A model generated the notes under the pieces. That model had not been told where the DNA came from. It ran no database searches and was given only the letters and a program-made list of their open reading frames with translations. Below, piece by piece: positions 1 to 9,974 of a stretch of 64,000 bases of DNA. Every line of letters begins with the position of its first letter. Positions within the stretch are counted from its first letter, which is position 1. A program made the position numbers and the translations under genes. Origin of the DNA: an uncultured Alistipes sp. (GTDB lineage Bacteria > Bacteroidota > Bacteroidia > Bacteroidales > Rikenellaceae); contig CAJUAV010000004.1 in the NCBI GenBank assembly GCA_910584485.1, positions 114,826 through 178,825 on the forward strand, given 5' to 3'.

Positions 1-1
1 C

Positions 2-1024
2 GAGCCGCTCCGCCCGAAACGGCCGACGCGCTCCCGCCCTTCGCCGCGCTCCCCGCATCCGCTCCTCGAGTCGCTCTCGCCCTTTTCGTCGCGGCTGCGG
101 CGTACGGCCTCCGCGGCGGCCGTCGTGCTCTTCGCCGCCGGTCTGTGGTGCGGCCTGCCGCAGCTTCGGCGCCCCGACCGCCCGACGGTCGGCATGCCCG
201 CCGAGCGGGTCGAATTCAGCGTCTCGTTCGGCTCGCGCGCCTCGACGACGCTGCCCGACGGCAGCCGCATCCGCCTCAATGCGGGCAGCCGCATCAGCTA
301 TGCGCCCGATTTCAACCGCAGCAGCCGCGAAGTGCGGCTGGAGGGCGAAGCCTATTTCGACGTGCGGACCGATCCCGCGAAACCCTTCGTCGTGCAGGCG
401 CGCGATCTTTCGATCGTCGCCACGGGCACCGCTTTCAACGTCTCGGCCTACGAGGAGGATCCCGCCGTGACGACGACGCTCGTGCGCGGAGCCGTCACGA
501 TCGACGGCGCTCACCTTGCGGAGCCGATCCGCATCGCCCCGAACCAGACGGTCGCCTGCTTCGGCGGCGAGAACGGACGGGCCGCCATGGCGCGCGTGCT
601 CGAAGATGCGCAGCACGCTCCCGTCGCGCGCGATGTGGCGGTGATCCCCCACCTGCCCGCCTTGCGCATGGAGGACGACCCGCTGGTCCGCACCTCGTGG
701 AAGGAGGAGCGCTGGGTGATCGAGAGCGAGCGCCTCGAATCGCTCATGGCCCGCATCGAGCGGCGCTACAACGTCTCGGTCCGCTTCGACGGCGATCGAC
801 GGATCCGCGACTACCGCTTCAACGGCTCCTTCGAAGGGGAGACGATCGACGAGGTGCTGCGGATCATCCGCCGGGCCCTGCCCGTCGACTACGAAATCGA
901 CAAGGGGATCGTACGCCTCTTCCCCGACGAGCGGCTGCAACGCCGCTTCGACCGCGCCGCCGCACGGCCCGCGGGTTCCGATACCGACCGACGACCCGAT
1001 CCATCCGACCGACCGAATACCTGA
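2..1024 (+). CDS. FecR-family anti-sigma factor (5' end outside window)
   Basis: Inner-membrane anti-sigma factor of the kind that passes a signal from a TonB-dependent receptor to an ECF sigma factor in Bacteroidota. The frame is open from base 2. The first possible initiator, a GTG at 125, lies inside the transmembrane helix (around 'SAAAVVLFAAGLWCGL'), so the real start and the cytoplasmic sigma-binding part are upstream of the window. After the helix there is a periplasmic FecR domain ('TTLPDGSRIRLNAGSRISY', 'REVRLEGEAYFDV') and, in the last ~80 residues, an STN-like DUF4974 domain ('ESERLESLMARIERRYNV'). The stop is 4 nt before the GH2 gene, so the two are probably cotranscribed. The SusC protein encoded at 4602 carries an STN domain and is the likely signalling partner; that link is inferred. 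About 340 residues are visible. Confidence 0.88.
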   Translation, partial: EPLRPKRPTRSRPSPRSPHPLLESLSPFSSRLRRTASAAAVVLFAAGLWCGLPQLRRPDRPTVGMPAERVEFSVSFGSRASTTLPDGSRIRLNAGSRISYAPDFNRSSREVRLEGEAYFDVRTDPAKPFVVQARDLSIVATGTAFNVSAYEEDPAVTTTLVRGAVTIDGAHLAEPIRIAPNQTVACFGGENGRAAMARVLEDAQHAPVARDVAVIPHLPALRMEDDPLVRTSWKEERWVIESERLESLMARIERRYNVSVRFDGDRRIRDYRFNGSFEGETIDEVLRIIRRALPVDYEIDKGIVRLFPDERLQRRFDRAAARPAGSDTDRRPDPSDRPNT

Positions 1025-1028
1025 CCTT

Positions 1029-4000
1029 ATGATGAAACACCTCTGCCGAACCGTTGCCGCGACTGCGGCCCTCTGTCTGCTGGGCGGCGCCGCCCGCGCC
1101 GCCGAAGAGAACCTCGCACTGAACCGCCCCGTGAAGGTCTCCTCCACCGACCACGCCCCCACGCAGGGCGAGTTCGCCGTGGACGGCGAGACCCAGACGG
1201 GCTGGCGGGCCCGCTTTTTCGCCGACTACGAGGCGGACGCGAAGCCGGTCCGCACGCTGCCCCAGTGGATCGAAATCGATCTCCAGGCGGCGTGCGAGCT
1301 GACCTCGGTGCGCCTCTTCTGCGAGGCGGATGCCTCCACGCCCGCCTATGTCGAGGACCGGCGCTTTACGCTGGGCCACGAAATCTATTCGAGCTACCCG
1401 ACCCGCTATCGGATCGAGGGCTCGGCGACGGGGGCCCGATGGAGCGTGCTGGCGCGCGTTGCGGACGGTCGGGGCGGCTGGCGCGAGACGCCGCTGCCGC
1501 GCGGGAGCTGGCGCTTCGTCCGCATCGTGATCGAGGAGGTCTCCTCGGAGCTGCCCGCGGGCATCAACGAAATCGAAATCTACGGCACCTCGCCCGTCGC
1601 GCGTCCCGCGACGAACGGCTGGAAGGAGCGCCGCAAACCCAAGGCGGCGCACCGCCCCGAACCGCGCCTGCGCTCCGCCTCGGTGCTGCCGCTCGCCGAA
1701 GGGTGGGAGATGACCTGCGAAGGGTGGTACGGCACCGACGACGGGGCGAAGGTCTCGCGGGCGGGATTTCGGACCGAACGGTGGTACGACGCGACGGTCC
1801 CCGGGACGGTCGTGGCCACGCTCGTCGAACAGGAGGTCTTCCCCGATCCCGTGGCGGGGCTCGACAACCTGAAGATTCCCGAGGTGCTCTGTCGGCGCAA
1901 CTGGTGGTACCGCCGCTCGTTCCGCCTCCCGAAGGGGTTCGACACGGCACAGCGCCGCATCCTGCTCGAGGCCGACCAGGTGAACCACCACGCCGAGTTC
2001 TGGGTGAACGGCCGTCGGGCGGGGACGATCGACCGCTGCTTCGTGCAGGGATCGTTCGACGTGACCCCTCTGATTGACCCGACGGGCGAAAACGTCGTCG
2101 CCGTGCGCATCTCGCCCATGGAGCTGGTCGGGGTCCCGGGCGACAAGGGGGCCGCGGGCAACGCCTGGGTCAACTCGCGCGTCATCAGCCGCTCGTCGCC
2201 GACCTACATCTGCTCCTCGGGCTGGGACTGGATGCCCGCCATGCGCGATCGCGGCATCGGCATCCTCGACGAGGTGCGCCTGCGCAGCGTCGGAAACGTG
2301 ACGCTGACCCATCCCCACGTGCAGACCGACCTGCCGCTGCCCGATACGACGCGCGCCTTCGTGCGGCTGAACGTACCCGTGCGCAACGATTCGGACCGCG
2401 CACGGCGGGTGACCGTGCGCGCCGCCTTCGATCGGGTGTCGGTCGAGCGGACGGTGACGCTCGCCGCGGGCGAGTGCCGCGAGGTGACCTTCGGTCCCGA
2501 AACCCACTCGGCGCTCGTGCTGCGGCGGCCGAAGCTGTGGTGGCCGAACGGCTACGGGGCGCAGCACCTCTACGAGCTGACCGTGACCGCCTCCGAGGAG
2601 GGGCGGATCAGCGACCGCTACGACTGCCGCTTCGGCGTGCGCAAAATCACCTGCAACGTGCCCTTGAGCAAGCCGCGGCGGGGCACCTGTGAAATCGGAC
2701 GCACCGAGGCGCGCTACGTGCGCATCTTCATGGAGGAGTCGGCCGTCGACCGCTTCGGCATGTTCGATTTTTCGGTCTACGACAGCCGCGACGAGGAGCG
2801 CGATCTGGCGGCGTGGCAGCCGGCCGAGGTCTCCTCGGTCCGCGGCCCGAAATACCCCGCATCGAACCTGACCGATGTGCGGGGCGTCTCGAAATGGTTC
2901 TCGGCGGGCGACCGCGACGAATGGGCGCTGGTCGATCTGGGCGAACGGAAAACGTTCGACCGCGTCGTCGCGGGCTGGGACTCGGACGGGCTGGCGGCCC
3001 GATACCGCATCGAGGTCTCGGACGACAAACGAACGTGGCGCACCGTGCGCACCTGCACCGAGACCCCCTCCGAGCACCTCGTGCTGACGGTCAACGGCGT
3101 GCGGATCTTCTGCCGGGGCGGCAACTGGGGGTTGAGCGAACTGGCCCTGCGCATGCCCCGCGAGCGGATGGAGACCGCCCTGCGTTTCCACCGCGATTCG
3201 AAGATGAACATGATCCGCGCCTGGATGGGCAACTTCCTCCACCCCGATTTCTTCGACTGCTGCGATGCCTGCGGCGTGCTGGTCTTCTCCGATCTGTGGG
3301 GCGGCCATCCCGACGATCCGGTCCGCTACGGCGAAATCGCCCGCGAAAACATCCTGCGCTTCCGCAACCACCCCTCGATCGCCCTGTGGTGCGCCAGCAA
3401 CGAGACCTATCCCGCGATCGGCATCGACCGCAGCATCCGCGAGGCGGTCCGCAGCTGCGACAGCACGCGCCTCTACCTGGCCCACTCGGCCGACGACGTC
3501 GTCTGGGGCGGCGAGGGTCCCTATTTCTGGCTTCCGCCCGTTGAATACTACCGCATGGCCCACGGCTTCAAGTCGGAGATCGGGCTGCCGACGGTGCCCG
3601 TCTACGAGACGATGCTCCGCCTCTGCGGCACGGATCGGGCGTGGCCCATCGGCGAGACGTGGTACTACCACGACTACAGCGCCAAGAGCGGACAGGCGAT
3701 CGGCCGCTACATCGAGGCGTTCGAATCGCGGCTCGGCCCCGTCCGTTCGATGGAGGATTACTGCCGCAAGGCGCAGTTCGTCAACTACGATAACATTCGG
3801 GCCATGTTCGAGGCGTGGAACCACCGCCTCTGGAACGACTGCTCGGGCGTGCTGCTGTGGATGACCCATCCGGCCTGGTATTCGACCGTCTGGCAGACCT
3901 ACGACTACGATTTCGAGGTGAACGGCTCGTGGGCGGGGGCCAAGAAGGGGTGCGAGAGCATCCACGTGCAGGCCTCGCTGCCCGACTGGCAGGCGGAGGC

Positions 4001-4571
4001 CGTCAACCACACGGCGCGGCCGCTGAAGGGCGTTACCGTGACGGCCGACGTCTGCGACGTCCGCGGCCGCCGGTACGGAGCGACGCAGCGGGCGAAGCTC
4101 GACCTGCCCGCCTCGGAGATGCGGCCCGCCTTCGCGATCGATTTCGCCCCCGACCTGCCCCCGCTGCACTTCGTGCGGCTCGAGATGCGCGATCGGAGCG
4201 GCCGCCTGCTTTCGGAGAATTTCTACTGGCGGTACGACAAACCCGAGTCGATGCGTCTGCTGAACGAGATCGGCGACGCCCGCATCGAAGCCTCGGCCGA
4301 GCGGACCGAGCGCGAGGGCCGCAGCTGCTGGCGGGTCGAGCTGACCAATCGGGGAGAGGTCGTCGCCGCCATGATCCGCCTCTCGCTGCGCGACGCCGTG
4401 AGCGGCGAGCGGATCCTGCCCGCCCTCTATACGGACAACTATTTCTGGATGCTGCCCGGCGAGCGGAAAACCGTATGGGTCGACTGCGACCCCTCGGCGG
4501 CGGCGGGCTGCCGGCCCGAGGTCCGCGTGTCGGGCTACAACCTCCCCGCCTGCTCGGCCGAATCGCGATGA
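1029..4571 (+). CDS. GH2-family exo-glycosidase with terminal and internal discoidin-like domains
   Basis: Secreted glycoside hydrolase of 1180 residues with a signal peptide (residues 1-24, ending 'GGAARA'). Order of domains: F5/8C (discoidin-like) about 27-190; GH2 sugar-binding sandwich about 220-420 ('VPGTVVATLVEQEVFPDP'); Ig-like domain about 430-540; an inserted second F5/8C-like domain about 545-683; TIM barrel from about 685; C-terminal Ig-like domains. The acid/base pair is visible as Asn-Glu in 'WCASNETYP' (Glu792) and a nucleophile candidate is Glu850 in 'FKSEIGLP'. The sequence resembles the exo-beta-glucosaminidase/beta-mannosidase branch of GH2, but the substrate cannot be fixed. 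It follows fecR by 4 nt and precedes susC by 30 nt in a polysaccharide-utilisation operon, so it probably trims a host or plant glycan in the periplasm or at the surface. Confidence 0.9.
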   Translation: MMKHLCRTVAATAALCLLGGAARAAEENLALNRPVKVSSTDHAPTQGEFAVDGETQTGWRARFFADYEADAKPVRTLPQWIEIDLQAACELTSVRLFCEADASTPAYVEDRRFTLGHEIYSSYPTRYRIEGSATGARWSVLARVADGRGGWRETPLPRGSWRFVRIVIEEVSSELPAGINEIEIYGTSPVARPATNGWKERRKPKAAHRPEPRLRSASVLPLAEGWEMTCEGWYGTDDGAKVSRAGFRTERWYDATVPGTVVATLVEQEVFPDPVAGLDNLKIPEVLCRRNWWYRRSFRLPKGFDTAQRRILLEADQVNHHAEFWVNGRRAGTIDRCFVQGSFDVTPLIDPTGENVVAVRISPMELVGVPGDKGAAGNAWVNSRVISRSSPTYICSSGWDWMPAMRDRGIGILDEVRLRSVGNVTLTHPHVQTDLPLPDTTRAFVRLNVPVRNDSDRARRVTVRAAFDRVSVERTVTLAAGECREVTFGPETHSALVLRRPKLWWPNGYGAQHLYELTVTASEEGRISDRYDCRFGVRKITCNVPLSKPRRGTCEIGRTEARYVRIFMEESAVDRFGMFDFSVYDSRDEERDLAAWQPAEVSSVRGPKYPASNLTDVRGVSKWFSAGDRDEWALVDLGERKTFDRVVAGWDSDGLAARYRIEVSDDKRTWRTVRTCTETPSEHLVLTVNGVRIFCRGGNWGLSELALRMPRERMETALRFHRDSKMNMIRAWMGNFLHPDFFDCCDACGVLVFSDLWGGHPDDPVRYGEIARENILRFRNHPSIALWCASNETYPAIGIDRSIREAVRSCDSTRLYLAHSADDVVWGGEGPYFWLPPVEYYRMAHGFKSEIGLPTVPVYETMLRLCGTDRAWPIGETWYYHDYSAKSGQAIGRYIEAFESRLGPVRSMEDYCRKAQFVNYDNIRAMFEAWNHRLWNDCSGVLLWMTHPAWYSTVWQTYDYDFEVNGSWAGAKKGCESIHVQASLPDWQAEAVNHTARPLKGVTVTADVCDVRGRRYGATQRAKLDLPASEMRPAFAIDFAPDLPPLHFVRLEMRDRSGRLLSENFYWRYDKPESMRLLNEIGDARIEASAERTEREGRSCWRVELTNRGEVVAAMIRLSLRDAVSGERILPALYTDNYFWMLPGERKTVWVDCDPSAAAGCRPEVRVSGYNLPACSAESR

Positions 4572-4601
4572 ACCAACCTTAAACTTAAAAATAACCTGCT
4601 T

Positions 4602-7600
4602 ATGAAAAAAACATGCTCATTCGGACGTCCCTTCGGGATGTGGCCGCTCCTGGGGCTGCTCTTGCTCGTGCTGCCGTTGAGGGTCGGCGCGCAAGAGGCG
4701 AAAGTGTCGCTCTCGGTCCGCAACGGTACGGTCCGCGAGGTGCTCAAGAAGATCGAGTCGGCGTCGCCCTACCGCTTCTTTTACAGCGACGACCTCTCCT
4801 TCTTCGATTCGAGGGTGAATGCCGAGTATGCGGAGACCTCCGTGAAGACGATCCTGCAGAAGCTGCTCGACGGCAGCAACCTCACCTATTCGGTCATGGA
4901 GAACGACGCGATCGTCATCACCCCCTTCAACGTGAAGGACGCCGCCACGGTCAGCGGCACGGTGACCGATGCCTCGGGCAGCCCGATGGCGGGCGTCACG
5001 GTCCTGCTGAAGGGCACCGTGACGGGTACGACGACCGACGGCAGCGGCCGCTATTCGATCAAGGTCTCGGCCGTGAAACAGCCCGTGCTGGCCTTCTCGT
5101 TCATCGGCTGCGTCCCCGTCGAAAAACGGGTCTCGGGCGGTACGGTGGTCGACGTCTCGCTGTCGGACGACGTGCAGCGCATGGAGGACGTCGTGGTGAT
5201 CGGCTACGGAACGGTCAAGAAGAAGGACCTGACGGGTTCGGTCTCTTCGATCAGCGGCAAGGAGCTGGTCAAGGTCCCCGTGGCGACGGCCGCCGAGGCC
5301 ATCGCGGGCCGTCTGGCGGGCGTCCAGGTGACCACGACCGAGGGTAACCCCGATGCCGACATCCAGATCCGCGTGCGCGGCGGCGGCTCCATTTCGCAGG
5401 ACAACTCGCCGCTTTACATCGTGGACGGCTTCCCGAGCGACGACGGCCTGACGGCGGTCAACCCCGCGGACATCGAGTCGATCGACGTGCTGAAGGATGC
5501 CTCCTCGACGGCGATCTACGGTGCGCGCGGCGCCAACGGCGTGATCGTCATCACGACCAGGAAGGGTGCCGTCGGCCGTTCGAAGGTCTCCTACGACGGC
5601 TACGTCGGCTTCAAGAAGCTGGACCGCTTCCTGGATGTGTTGAGCCCCTACGAGTACGTCATGGCGCAGTACGAAATCGCGAACATGCCCGATGCGGCCT
5701 CCTCGGCGGCGGAGATTTTCGAGAGCCGCTACGGCCGTTTCGAGGACCTCGGACAGTACAGGAACCGCAAGGGCGTCGACTGGCAGCGCGAGGTCTTCGG
5801 CCGCAGCGCCCTGACGCACAACCACAACATTTCGATCAGCGGCGGTTCGCAGCACGCGAAATACATGGTCAAGTACGGCCACTATTCCGAAGAGGGCATC
5901 ATGCTCGCCTCGAGCGCCAAGCGCGACTACATCAAGATCAGCTTCGACCAGAAGGTCACCGACCGGCTGAAACTCTCGGTCAACGGCAGCTACACCATGC
6001 GCGAGGTGCGGGGCAGCTCCATGTCGGGCACGCTCGACAACGCCATGCTCGGCAATACGATCAGCTACCGCCCCGTGCTCGGCCCGAACGACGACGATGA
6101 CGCGCTCATCGGCGAGACGGAGGACGATGCGGGCGGCGCCTTCCTCACGAACCCCATCGTGCGGGCCGAGGCGCAGCACCTCAAGAAGACCTACCGCACG
6201 GCGCTCTTCAACGGCAGCCTGGAGTATCGGATCCGGAAGGATCTGACCGTCTCCGTCACGGGCGGCCTCTCGGCGGGGAACAACCGCGTGGAGACCTTCT
6301 TCGACGAGCGGCTGCACGACGTGCGCGTCGAGAAGGGCGGCCCCTACGGATCGATCGAGCCGACCGAGACGATGAAGCTCACCGAGTCGGCCTACATGAC
6401 CTGGACGCCGACCTTCGGCGAGGCCCACAGCTTCTCGATGATGGCCGGTCAGGAGATCGTCACCTCGAAGAGCAAGTACCTGCTGGCGGGCGCCATGGAG
6501 TTCCCCAACTCCGACATCGGTCTGGGCGATCTGGGGTTGGGCGCCACGCCGATGAAGCCCTCGTCGAAGATCAGCGAGGAGCGCCTCTCCTCCTTCTTCG
6601 GCCGCATCATGTATGCGTTTCGGGACAAATACCTCGTGACGGTCAACCTGCGCGCCGACGGTTCGTCGAAATTCGCCAAGGAGAATCACTGGGGCTATTT
6701 CCCCTCCGTCTCGGCTGCCTGGCGCATCATGGAGGAGCCGTGGATGAAGCGGCTGGACCTCTTTTCGAACCTCAAGCTGCGCGTAAGCTACGGTCTTTCG
6801 GGCAACAACCGCATCGGCAACAACCTCTTCGCCTCGACCTTCTCGACGACGGGCTATGCGGCCGACGCCGGCTCGATCAGCACGGCGCTTCAGCCTACGG
6901 CCATCGCCTCGCCCTCGCTCAAGTGGGAGACGACCAAGTCGTTCGACGCCGGCCTCGACATGGGCTTCCTCGACGGCCGCATCAACCTCGTGTTCGACTA
7001 CTACTACAACAAGACCGAAGACCTGCTGCTGCGCGCCCGCATCCCGGGCACGTCGGGCTACACGACCCAGTACAAGAACGTGGGCAGCATGCGTAACAAG
7101 GGCATCGAGCTGACGCTCAATACGATCAACATCGACCGCAAGAAGTTCCGCTGGACGACCGATTTCAACATTTCGTTCAATCGGGGCCGCATCCTCGGGC
7201 TGAACCGCGACGAGCTGGGCGCCCAGCAGTCCTATCTGGAGAACTCGGGCTGGGCCAAGACCATCTACGACTACATCGTGCAGGTCGGCAAACCCGTGGG
7301 CATGATCTACGGCTACATCACGGACGGCTTCTACACGGCGGCCGATTTCGAAGGCTACGACGCCGGCACGAACACCTGGAAGCTGCGCGACGGAGTCCCC
7401 TACATCAAGGGCGACACGAAGATCACCCCGGGCGACATCAAGTTCAAGTGGATCGGCGGTCAGACCGACGAGCGGGGGAATCCCGTCATCACGCCCGACC
7501 ACGACCGAACGATCATCGGCAACACGAACCCGAAGTTCATCGGCGGTCTGAACAACACCTTCTCCTACCGCAACTTCGACCTGGGCATCTTCGTGAATTT

Positions 7601-8075
7601 CAGCTACGGCAACAAGGTGCTCAACGCCAACAAGCTGGCCTACACGAATACTTACAACTCCTACCGCAACTTCCTGGGCGTGATGCGCGACCGCTTCCGC
7701 CTCATCAACGACCAGGGCGCCTTCGTGACCGACCTGGGCGAACTGGCCGAGCTGAACAAGGATGCGAAGATCTGGCGCGTGAAGGCGGGCGAGCTGCCCC
7801 GTTTCGCCCACTCGTGGGCCGTCGAGGACGCCTCGTTCCTGCGCATCAACAACATCACGCTGGGCTACACCGTGCCGCGCAAGCTGGCCGAAAAGTGCCA
7901 CCTGCAGAACCTGCGCATCTACGCGACGGCCTACAACATCTACACCTGGACCAGCTACAGCGGCTTCGATCCCGAGGTTAGCGCGCTGCGCAGCAACCCG
8001 CTGACGCCCGGCGTGGATTACTCGGCCTATCCGAAGAGCTTCTCGATGATTTTCGGTGTCAACATTACCTTCTAA
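4602..8075 (+). CDS. SusC/RagA-family TonB-linked outer membrane protein with STN domain
   Basis: Outer-membrane TonB-dependent transporter (1157 residues) that imports oligosaccharides together with its SusD partner. A signal peptide covers about residues 1-30 (cleavage near 'LRVGAQ'). It is followed by an STN (secretin/TonB N-terminal) domain about 33-110, a carboxypeptidase-regulatory-like domain about 115-195 ('ATVSGTVTDASGSPMAG'), a plug with the SusC hallmark 'VVVIGYGTVKKKDLTGSV', and the beta barrel ending in 'FSMIFGVNITF'. The STN domain marks it as a signal-transducing receptor, matching the FecR anti-sigma gene at the start of the operon. The ATG is preceded by an A-rich stretch typical of Bacteroidota start regions. 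Confidence 0.97.
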   Translation: MKKTCSFGRPFGMWPLLGLLLLVLPLRVGAQEAKVSLSVRNGTVREVLKKIESASPYRFFYSDDLSFFDSRVNAEYAETSVKTILQKLLDGSNLTYSVMENDAIVITPFNVKDAATVSGTVTDASGSPMAGVTVLLKGTVTGTTTDGSGRYSIKVSAVKQPVLAFSFIGCVPVEKRVSGGTVVDVSLSDDVQRMEDVVVIGYGTVKKKDLTGSVSSISGKELVKVPVATAAEAIAGRLAGVQVTTTEGNPDADIQIRVRGGGSISQDNSPLYIVDGFPSDDGLTAVNPADIESIDVLKDASSTAIYGARGANGVIVITTRKGAVGRSKVSYDGYVGFKKLDRFLDVLSPYEYVMAQYEIANMPDAASSAAEIFESRYGRFEDLGQYRNRKGVDWQREVFGRSALTHNHNISISGGSQHAKYMVKYGHYSEEGIMLASSAKRDYIKISFDQKVTDRLKLSVNGSYTMREVRGSSMSGTLDNAMLGNTISYRPVLGPNDDDDALIGETEDDAGGAFLTNPIVRAEAQHLKKTYRTALFNGSLEYRIRKDLTVSVTGGLSAGNNRVETFFDERLHDVRVEKGGPYGSIEPTETMKLTESAYMTWTPTFGEAHSFSMMAGQEIVTSKSKYLLAGAMEFPNSDIGLGDLGLGATPMKPSSKISEERLSSFFGRIMYAFRDKYLVTVNLRADGSSKFAKENHWGYFPSVSAAWRIMEEPWMKRLDLFSNLKLRVSYGLSGNNRIGNNLFASTFSTTGYAADAGSISTALQPTAIASPSLKWETTKSFDAGLDMGFLDGRINLVFDYYYNKTEDLLLRARIPGTSGYTTQYKNVGSMRNKGIELTLNTINIDRKKFRWTTDFNISFNRGRILGLNRDELGAQQSYLENSGWAKTIYDYIVQVGKPVGMIYGYITDGFYTAADFEGYDAGTNTWKLRDGVPYIKGDTKITPGDIKFKWIGGQTDERGNPVITPDHDRTIIGNTNPKFIGGLNNTFSYRNFDLGIFVNFSYGNKVLNANKLAYTNTYNSYRNFLGVMRDRFRLINDQGAFVTDLGELAELNKDAKIWRVKAGELPRFAHSWAVEDASFLRINNITLGYTVPRKLAEKCHLQNLRIYATAYNIYTWTSYSGFDPEVSALRSNPLTPGVDYSAYPKSFSMIFGVNITF

Positions 8076-8087
8076 TCGAAACGAACC

Positions 8088-9914
8088 ATGAAAAATATGC
8101 TTTTTGATCGAATCAAGGTCGGATGCGCCCTGTTGATCGCCGCCGTCTCGCTGGTCGCCTGCGACGACTTTCTGACGGTGCCTTCGAAGTCGAACTACGA
8201 TTCGGAAAACCTGTTCGGCACGGTCGACCAGGCGCGCATGACCGCCTACGGCGCCTACGTGCTGATGGCGCACCCGATGTACGGCCGCAAGGTGGTGACG
8301 ATGACCACCACCGACACGGACGTCATGCGTACGTCGGGCGGCTGGGAGACGGTCGGCCGAAAGAATTTCGCCCGCTACTCGTCGACCCCCGCCAGCGTCG
8401 ACACCGAGCTGAACGGCCTCTGGAACAAGTGGTACGCCTGCATCGAGCGCTGCAACATCTGCATCGAGCGGATCCCCCAGATGGGGCTCTACGAGAACGG
8501 CACGGAGCAGGAAAAGGCCGAGCTCAAGCGCCTCCACGGCGAGATGCTCGCTCTGCGCGCGCTGTGCTACCTCGACCTGATCGTCCGCTGGGGCGACGTT
8601 CCCGCACGCTTCACCCCCTCGAAGGCGGGCGAGGTCTTCTACGTGGACCGCACCTCGCGCGACGAGATCTACGACCGCATCATCGAGGACCTGAAAACGG
8701 CCGTCGAGTTGACCCCCTGGCGCAAGGAGGTGGCGGCGCAGGCGCGCTTCACGAAGGGCGCCGTCAAGGGGCTGCTGGCGCGCGTGTGTCTGCACGCCGC
8801 CGGTTACTCGCTGCGCTGGGATGCCGAGACGGGCGGTAACATGGGCATGCGCCGCCGTCCCGATGCGGCGAAGATCGAGGAGTACTACGAGCTGGCCCGC
8901 ACGCAGTGCGCCGAGATCATCGACGACCCCGCGGGCAACCACCGCCTAAATCCCGTCTACCAGAACATCTGGAAGAGCGTCTGCGCACAGAAGTTCGACA
9001 CGGAGTTCGGCGAGAGCATGTTCGAGATCGGCATGTACAACCCCGAGGTGGGCAAGAGCACCTACAACGGCCAGATCGGCAACAAGATCGGCGCCAACTG
9101 CAACAAGGAGTCGAAATACGGCATGACGGGTACCGAGGTGCGCCTGACGGCCCCCTACATTCTCTCGTTCGCGCCGCACGACACGCGCTTCGAGACGGTG
9201 GTGGCCGACATGGAGGTGAACAAGGAGAGCAAGGGAATCATCACGAACCGCCTCTGGGAGTATAACCCGGGCAAGTGGCGCGCCTGGTGGTGCCCGACCT
9301 ACATGAACGACTACACGAACATCAACTGGATCTACCTGCGCTACGCCGACGTGCTGCTGATGTTCGCCGAGGCGGAGAACCACCTCCATCATGGACCGAC
9401 CGATGCGGCGATCCGCGCCCTGAAGGAGGTGCGCCGCCGCGCCTACAAGGGCAACGAGGCGGAGATCGACGCCGAGACCTATGCGGCGGACGAGGAGGGT
9501 TTCCTTGAGGCGATCATGCAGGAGCGCGCCTGGGAGCTGGGTGCCGAGGCGCTGCGCAAGTTCGACCTGATCCGCTGGAACAAGCTCGGCGAGATGATCC
9601 GCCGCACGAAGGAGGCGCAGAAGCGGATCGCCGCCAACACGGCCGCCTATCCGAAGTTCTGCTACTACAAGCCGTGCGACGATCCCACGAAGAGCTATCC
9701 CGAAAAGGCGTACAGCAACGTCGACAAGGATCCCGCCTATCCGAAAGAGGAGGGGTGGGTGCAGACGAACTACACCAACAAGATGAGCAGCAATGCCGAC
9801 ATCATGACCACCTACGCCCGCGATTTTCGGGAGAACATGACCGAGCTCTATCCGATCCCGCAGTCGATCTGCGACGACAATCCGAAATTGAGCCAGCATC
9901 CCGCCTACAAATAA
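8088..9914 (+). CDS. SusD/RagB-family nutrient-binding lipoprotein
   Basis: Surface lipoprotein of 608 residues that caps the SusC barrel and binds glycan. The N-terminus has a signal peptide and lipobox ending 'VSLVAC', with Cys near residue 25, followed by 'DDFLTVPSKSNYDSENLF', typical of SusD. A RagB/SusD helical (TPR-like) core follows ('LHGEMLALRALCYLDLIVRWGD'-type segment around residues 160-180), and the C-terminus has the family signature near 'ERAWELGAEALRKFDLIRW' and 'NMTELYPIPQSICDDNP'. It starts 12 nt after susC, the standard pairing. The specificity is not readable from sequence. Confidence 0.97.
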   Translation: MKNMLFDRIKVGCALLIAAVSLVACDDFLTVPSKSNYDSENLFGTVDQARMTAYGAYVLMAHPMYGRKVVTMTTTDTDVMRTSGGWETVGRKNFARYSSTPASVDTELNGLWNKWYACIERCNICIERIPQMGLYENGTEQEKAELKRLHGEMLALRALCYLDLIVRWGDVPARFTPSKAGEVFYVDRTSRDEIYDRIIEDLKTAVELTPWRKEVAAQARFTKGAVKGLLARVCLHAAGYSLRWDAETGGNMGMRRRPDAAKIEEYYELARTQCAEIIDDPAGNHRLNPVYQNIWKSVCAQKFDTEFGESMFEIGMYNPEVGKSTYNGQIGNKIGANCNKESKYGMTGTEVRLTAPYILSFAPHDTRFETVVADMEVNKESKGIITNRLWEYNPGKWRAWWCPTYMNDYTNINWIYLRYADVLLMFAEAENHLHHGPTDAAIRALKEVRRRAYKGNEAEIDAETYAADEEGFLEAIMQERAWELGAEALRKFDLIRWNKLGEMIRRTKEAQKRIAANTAAYPKFCYYKPCDDPTKSYPEKAYSNVDKDPAYPKEEGWVQTNYTNKMSSNADIMTTYARDFRENMTELYPIPQSICDDNPKLSQHPAYK

Positions 9915-9974
9915 ACCGTCGCATCGGAGGGGGTGCGGGTCTGCCCGCGCCCCCTTCTTTCAACCATTCGAACC

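Noticed and set aside
864..4169. A very long open frame on the minus strand opposite the GH2 gene.
   Set aside because: Its translation is rich in Arg, Ala, Gly, Val and His with no family motif, as expected for the complement of a GC-rich gene; the plus strand carries clear GH2 motifs.
4617..8942. A long minus-strand frame opposite susC/susD.
   Set aside because: Same complement effect; the plus strand holds unmistakable SusC and SusD sequences with signal peptides.
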